A stretch of DNA of 64,000 nucleotides, taken from NCBI GenBank assembly GCA_021613375.1, contig CM038708.1, forward strand, positions 34,667,059 to 34,731,058. Direction: 5' to 3'. The notes beneath the pieces are model-generated. The model had not been told where the DNA came from and ran no database searches. It saw only the letters and a program-made list of their open reading frames with translations. How positions within the stretch are numbered: position 1 is the stretch's first letter; each line of letters starts with the position of its first letter. Origin of the DNA: Megaleporinus macrocephalus (taxonomy: Eukaryota; Chordata; Actinopteri; Characiformes; Anostomidae). Both the position numbers and the translations under genes were made by a program. Shown one piece after another: positions 59,970-64,000 of this stretch.

Positions 59970-62190
59970 GTCAATAAACATTCATTGTGAGGTATGTGCT
60001 TATACAACCATGGTGTAGCCGTTTTTCAATTCAGTATAATTCAATATAAAACAATATTTTTTTTACTTGAATTGTTAACATGCTCTATCTTAATATCTGG
60101 CTTTATATCACAAAAACCTGCAATTTCAAAAAGGCTGTGTACATTCGTTTATATTCACTGTGTCTGAAAGTCACTTAAGGCTGCACTACACTAGACTGTA
60201 TCTAGACTGTATTTGCTGAGGGAGGGGACATGCTTTATATTGGTTTAAATGGGTGTAAACTGCAAAGTTGATATAATAGTGCAAGAGTGTTTATCCCTGT
60301 AATACAAAATATTTTTTTCTTAATTTGCTATCGACATTTAATTACTGGATTAGCAGTTTATGCTATTTCTAGTCCTACTGGTGCAACTGGCTTTATCCTT
60401 CCAAGACAATGTATTCACCATTTTACAATGAACTGTCTTTGTGATATTAGGAGTTTAGTCTATCAATACTTGAGTCAAAGCAATTATAGTCTAAAACACC
60501 ATCCATCGTATGTTTCTTCTGCCTCATTCTAATTTTGTCCAGCATGACAACGTGACAAGTAAAAATATGAATAAGGCATGAAGTCTGAACTAGAGATGGG
60601 CAATATGATTTCATTTGATCAATATTGTGATGAATACACATTTCTAATCAGACTGTGGAAATAGCCAGTACTTAAAGACCATTGACTACGGGTTTCATTC
60701 CAACCTCAGCGTCATTAGACCTGTTTAACTGGATTCACATAAAAATCTTTATATTCTTTTTATATGCGGCATTTTAGTTTCTGTCTTGTCTGTCCTCAAC
60801 TTCTTAGAACGAAATATTACAATGCTGATAGTGTATCGTGAAATTATATATAGCAGCCTATAAATTCTGACAAACACATGTCTTTTCATCAGGTTTAGTG
60901 AAAGCACTACATTCCCGGAATGCCAGACTGTGGCTTTAGTAAGGAAGTACAGCCAGGGATGCATTACTGGCCAAGCCAGTGGGGTCAGTGCCCAGAAGCC
61001 TCAGACCATAGGGGCCTCAAATACCTGGAGCAATGCAGAAATAAGTAACACATGAACGAATAGCCATGGAATATGTTTAAAGGACTAAACAAATAAAGTA
61101 AAAACATATTTTCATAGATTTTGCTGCTGTCATTCCAATGGCATGTTTTTATGCTTTAATTATATGTGTAATAATATTTTTGGAATATATTTGGTTTTGC
61201 TTAAAGAAAAAATCTGGATTGAAGTCAAACACAAATGCTCAAACTGTGGCAACGTAGTCACAATAGAGTACTAAGCATTAAGTAATAATAAGACTCATTT
61301 AGATAAAAGAAAATAACTGATTTAATTGCTGATGAAGACTTAAATGCTCATTTAATTTTTTTAGGTTATTTATTTATTGGAACGTTTCAAGCGTGGTGGG
61401 ATCTCCTAAGAGACCAATGCCCGGGGCCCTGAGCATAGGCAAAACCAAACCATGTCTTGGCCATTAAAACACTTTCCCATCTTTTTACCAAATGGAAAAA
61501 CAAGCCAATATGAATTTACATGTTTATTCAATGGTTTTCCCACAAATGAAATGCTACAATAGTGAGTCAGATAGCAAAACACATACAATCTGTAGAAGCG
61601 TGGAAGAAGAAGTTGCGTCTTTGAAGGCCTTTTTTGCATGTTTGAATGGACATTTACAATCATTTTATGCCCACAAACCAGGACCTCAAACCATCACACA
61701 TGGTAGCTTCTGAATAATAGCTGTCTCGTAGAGGCAGAGCGGAAGACAGAGGGAGAGAGACATAACCCATTTTCCCCTGTGCAGTCAGCAGACACTGATG
61801 AATTGGCTGCATGTCCAGGGCATTTTCCAAAGTGGAATCCAGATCTACCTACCGTACTTCAAAACCAAGACGCTGATGCTGTTATGCTAATAATGGCCAA
61901 GCTAGTGTCCTTCCACTGAAAGCATTTTGAATGAAAATAAATGTAGTGGATTCTTTTTCTCGGTCCTGCGACAAGTAAAGAAGAAAAAAACCTCATCAGT
62001 ACTAACACATTACCAGAAAAGGGGGAGTGGAGGCGCTAATTGGACTGAATTTGACTGGCAACAAAAGGCCCGGCCAGAAAATTCCAGCCCTGGTTTTACA
62101 GGGCCTGCATTGTTGCTGCCGCGTTTGTTCTCTAGTGCTGTGTTAACAGTTATCTTTTCTCTGTCGGCCTCTCCCCGCCCTTCTACACAG
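59970..62190. other. Intergenic stretch upstream of the RING gene
   Basis: No coding exon is supported. Any 5' non-coding exon of the RING gene should lie here or beyond the strand's upstream limit, but I cannot place it. Confidence 0.4.
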
Positions 62191-62214
62191 TGCGGGAAAG
62201 ACTGTCCGGCACGA

Positions 62215-62367
62215 ATGAGTACAGCGCCGTGCAGCCGCTGCTCCCTGTTTTCCCAGCCTGCATGGCACTCTCTCTGTGGAATCTATATGTGGTGTAGCAG
62301 GAATCCCTTGACCACGTTCCTCAATACAATGAGCCCCTGCAACAGCAGTGAGAGGAGCAAGGCATGA
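62215..62367 (+). promoter_or_regulatory. Upstream ORF overlapping the RING gene start
   Basis: ATG 62215 opens a 50-residue Cys/Ser-rich frame whose TGA (62365-62367) overlaps the main start ATG (62364-62366) as ATGA. A second in-frame main Met follows at once (62367-62369). Such an overlap favours low expression of the main frame or reinitiation at the second Met. It counts only if the transcript includes this leader, which the acceptor at 62190 suggests. Confidence 0.5.
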
Positions 62368-63116
62368 TGGGTCAGCTTCCGGAGGACGTCTTGGACAGCT
62401 TTGGAGCCGAGGAGCTGGAGTGTAAGATCTGCTACTGCCCTTACAACCTTTCTGGAAGACGACCTAAGGTGCTCGAGTGCTGCCACCGCTTGTGCGCCAA
62501 GTGCCTGGCCAAAATCGTCGACCTAGGAGATTCGCCCCCCAGCACAGTGGTCTGTCCTTTCTGCCGCTATGTCACCGCACTCCCCAGAGAGGCCGTGGCC
62601 AGCCTGCCGGACGATTACAACCTGGTGTCAGCCTTATCCATTCGCACCCGGCATCATCCAAACCTGCGCGAGAACCACCAGGGTGAGATTCTGCTGAGCC
62701 CGAGGCGCTTGAGCTCTCTGGTGGGTCACTCTGCATCAGCCTCGCCCTCATCTATACGCTCCAACTACGTGGTCATCACCATCGTGCAGCCCCCACAGGA
62801 GTCTGTGGCAGTCACTGGAGGGGCTGGAAGAAATCACCGCTCATCAAGTCTGGACTCCATGGCTTCGGTCACTCGGCGGTGGACGGTGTGGAACTGCACG
62901 GTCTTGCTTTGCCAGACTTCAGCCCGGGCCCTGCTGTGGCTCCTCGGGCTTTTGTACTTCAGCTCCCTGCCGCTGGGCGTTTACCTGCTCATCATGCAGA
63001 AGACCACGGCGGGCGTGCTGCTGGTCAGCCTGGTGCCCGTCAGTCTGCTAGTGATCATGGCATACGGGCTCTGCCAGTGTTTGTGCCACGAGTTCTGGAA
63101 CTGCGTGCCGCCTTAA
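62364..63116 (+). CDS. rnf182: E3 ubiquitin ligase, RNF182-like
   Basis: 250 aa (human RNF182 is 247). Residues 20-67 form a C3HC4 RING: C20-x2-C23, C39-x-H41-x2-C44-x2-C47 and C64-x2-C67, with ELECKICYCPYNL and KVLECCHRLCAKCL. A Ser-rich linker follows, then SNYVVITIVQPP and RRWTVWNCTVLLCQTS. Two membrane segments follow at about 189-210 and 216-234. The tail is CQCLCHEFWNCVPP. RNF182 is a membrane-anchored ligase reported in brain, with V-ATPase subunit c and NF-kB p65 among described substrates. ATG 62364 is used because an in-frame TGA lies 15 nt upstream; Met2 is equally possible. The linker and RING differ enough from mammalian RNF182 that a close paralogue is possible. Confidence 0.88.
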   Translation: MMGQLPEDVLDSFGAEELECKICYCPYNLSGRRPKVLECCHRLCAKCLAKIVDLGDSPPSTVVCPFCRYVTALPREAVASLPDDYNLVSALSIRTRHHPNLRENHQGEILLSPRRLSSLVGHSASASPSSIRSNYVVITIVQPPQESVAVTGGAGRNHRSSSLDSMASVTRRWTVWNCTVLLCQTSARALLWLLGLLYFSSLPLGVYLLIMQKTTAGVLLVSLVPVSLLVIMAYGLCQCLCHEFWNCVPP

Positions 63117-64000
63117 CAACCAAAGGGAGGAGGGCCGTGTGCCCAAACGTTACGTGATCGGGGTGATTTGACCGCAGTCTGGGTTTGTCCGAGGTCTGAC
63201 AGGTTTGTGGAAAGTTATGGACACTTTCACGGTTCTTTCTGGGAAGCATGTACATAAATGACTGAGAAGAAAAGCAATACATTTAATTTTTTAAAATATA
63301 AACAAATCTATGAAACGACATATTTTGATTGCATTGCTTGCAACTGCGATATGTCCTGGTTCTTGCACACCAGTGAGCCCTTGATTTAGCATGGTTAACA
63401 ATCTGCCTGCATTATTTTGACCAAAATTGGTGCCTTTGTTCATGTAAACGCCCACAAAAACTCTTCTGGAACTTCTGGGACAGGACTGGTCAGGAAACTC
63501 CCAGCTCTGGTGATTTTTTTAGTGCCTGGCAAAGACCAGTATTGCAATAACAATTAACAAATCATATACTGTGCGATCCTAATTATTACAGTGCCTAATT
63601 ACAGCAGAACCGCTTTGTTTTCATTTCATTTGTTCTCTTGCTGAAACAGAACTTATAACCGAGCCACCAAATATAAAAGCAAGAATGTCTGTGTGTTTTA
63701 GTTTTCCTGTTTTTTCTTTACTGCCATGATGTATGAATATATGGCAATGTAAAACATTTAACCAGTGAGTGTACTATATGCACACAAAAACAAAGAGTCT
63801 GTGACTCATCGGTATCAATGAGGAAGGGACATCATACGCTGATCAGTATTTCTCCTTTTTTACTTACCTACCAGGTGTATGACCAGTAAACATACTATGC
63901 ATTGTTTTTTTCTCAATAAATACCAATAAATAAAGCATTTATTGTAAATGTATTGTTTTAATCTTATTTTAAAAACATTTTAAGAAAAAATTATATGGAC

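Larger units (their letters stand above)
62191..63935 (+). other. rnf182-like terminal exon (5' UTR, coding region, 3' UTR)
   Basis: A pyrimidine-rich tract ending 'cttctacacag' (to 62190) is a strong splice acceptor. The whole coding sequence then lies in this one exon, as is usual for RNF182. The 3' UTR runs to poly(A) signals AATAAA at 63915-63920, 63925-63930 and 63929-63934. A 51-codon upstream ORF sits in the leader. Confidence 0.6.

Noticed and set aside
61927..62367. 146-codon frame as an N-terminal extension or separate gene upstream of the RING gene
   Set aside because: It is in a different frame from the RING protein, stops at its start codon, and crosses a strong splice acceptor at 62190. 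Only its 3' part is kept, as a uORF.

Overview
The window is nuclear DNA of a ray-finned fish. It is AT-rich, carries short exons with canonical GT/AG introns, microsatellites, minisatellites and many decayed DNA transposons, and contains an actinodin gene, a fin-fold structural gene known from fishes and absent from tetrapods. The repeat families look like those I remember from ostariophysan genomes (characins, catfishes), but that placement is inference.

Three protein genes can be built. (1) An actinodin gene (and1-4 family), minus strand, about 17650-24345: a non-coding first exon, a signal-peptide exon, a basic/aromatic exon and one large exon of Cys-bounded repeats, 506 aa in total. (2) retreg1 (FAM134B, the ER-phagy receptor), minus strand, 39011-55562: nine coding exons whose phases all join, giving 466 aa with two membrane hairpins and a C-terminal FELL LC3-interacting motif. 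Inside intron 3 I also find an alternative first coding exon (48778-48827). Its phase fits exon 4 and it would give a 345-aa protein without the first hairpin, like the short mammalian isoform. (3) An intronless rnf182-like RING E3 ligase gene, plus strand, 62364-63116: 250 aa with a C3HC4 RING and two C-terminal membrane segments. A 50-codon upstream ORF overlaps its start codon. There is no sign that the three genes act together; they are ordinary neighbours.

Layout. 1-5600: no gene, one foldback transposon. 5614-5760: a possible non-coding first exon on the minus strand. 6570-7250: promoter-like CpG segments followed by a broken THAP-domain reading frame. 10135-13320: a 3.2-kb minisatellite built from 13-bp monomers. 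13730-14690: transposon fragments and a tandem repeat. 17650-24345: actinodin. 24400-37300: intergenic, with Tc1-like, MITE-like and other repeats and a striking perfect inverted self-duplication at 33949-34724. 37300-55650: retreg1. 55750-62190: repeats (foldback, LINE tails, hAT-like, transposase remnant). 62191-63935: rnf182-like transcript.

I did not find a new multi-gene system. The points most worth following are the nested inverted self-copy, the alternative retreg1 promoter/exon, the 13-bp higher-order minisatellite, the THAP relic and the overlapping uORF of the RING gene. Homology statements rest on memory of protein families; no database was searched.
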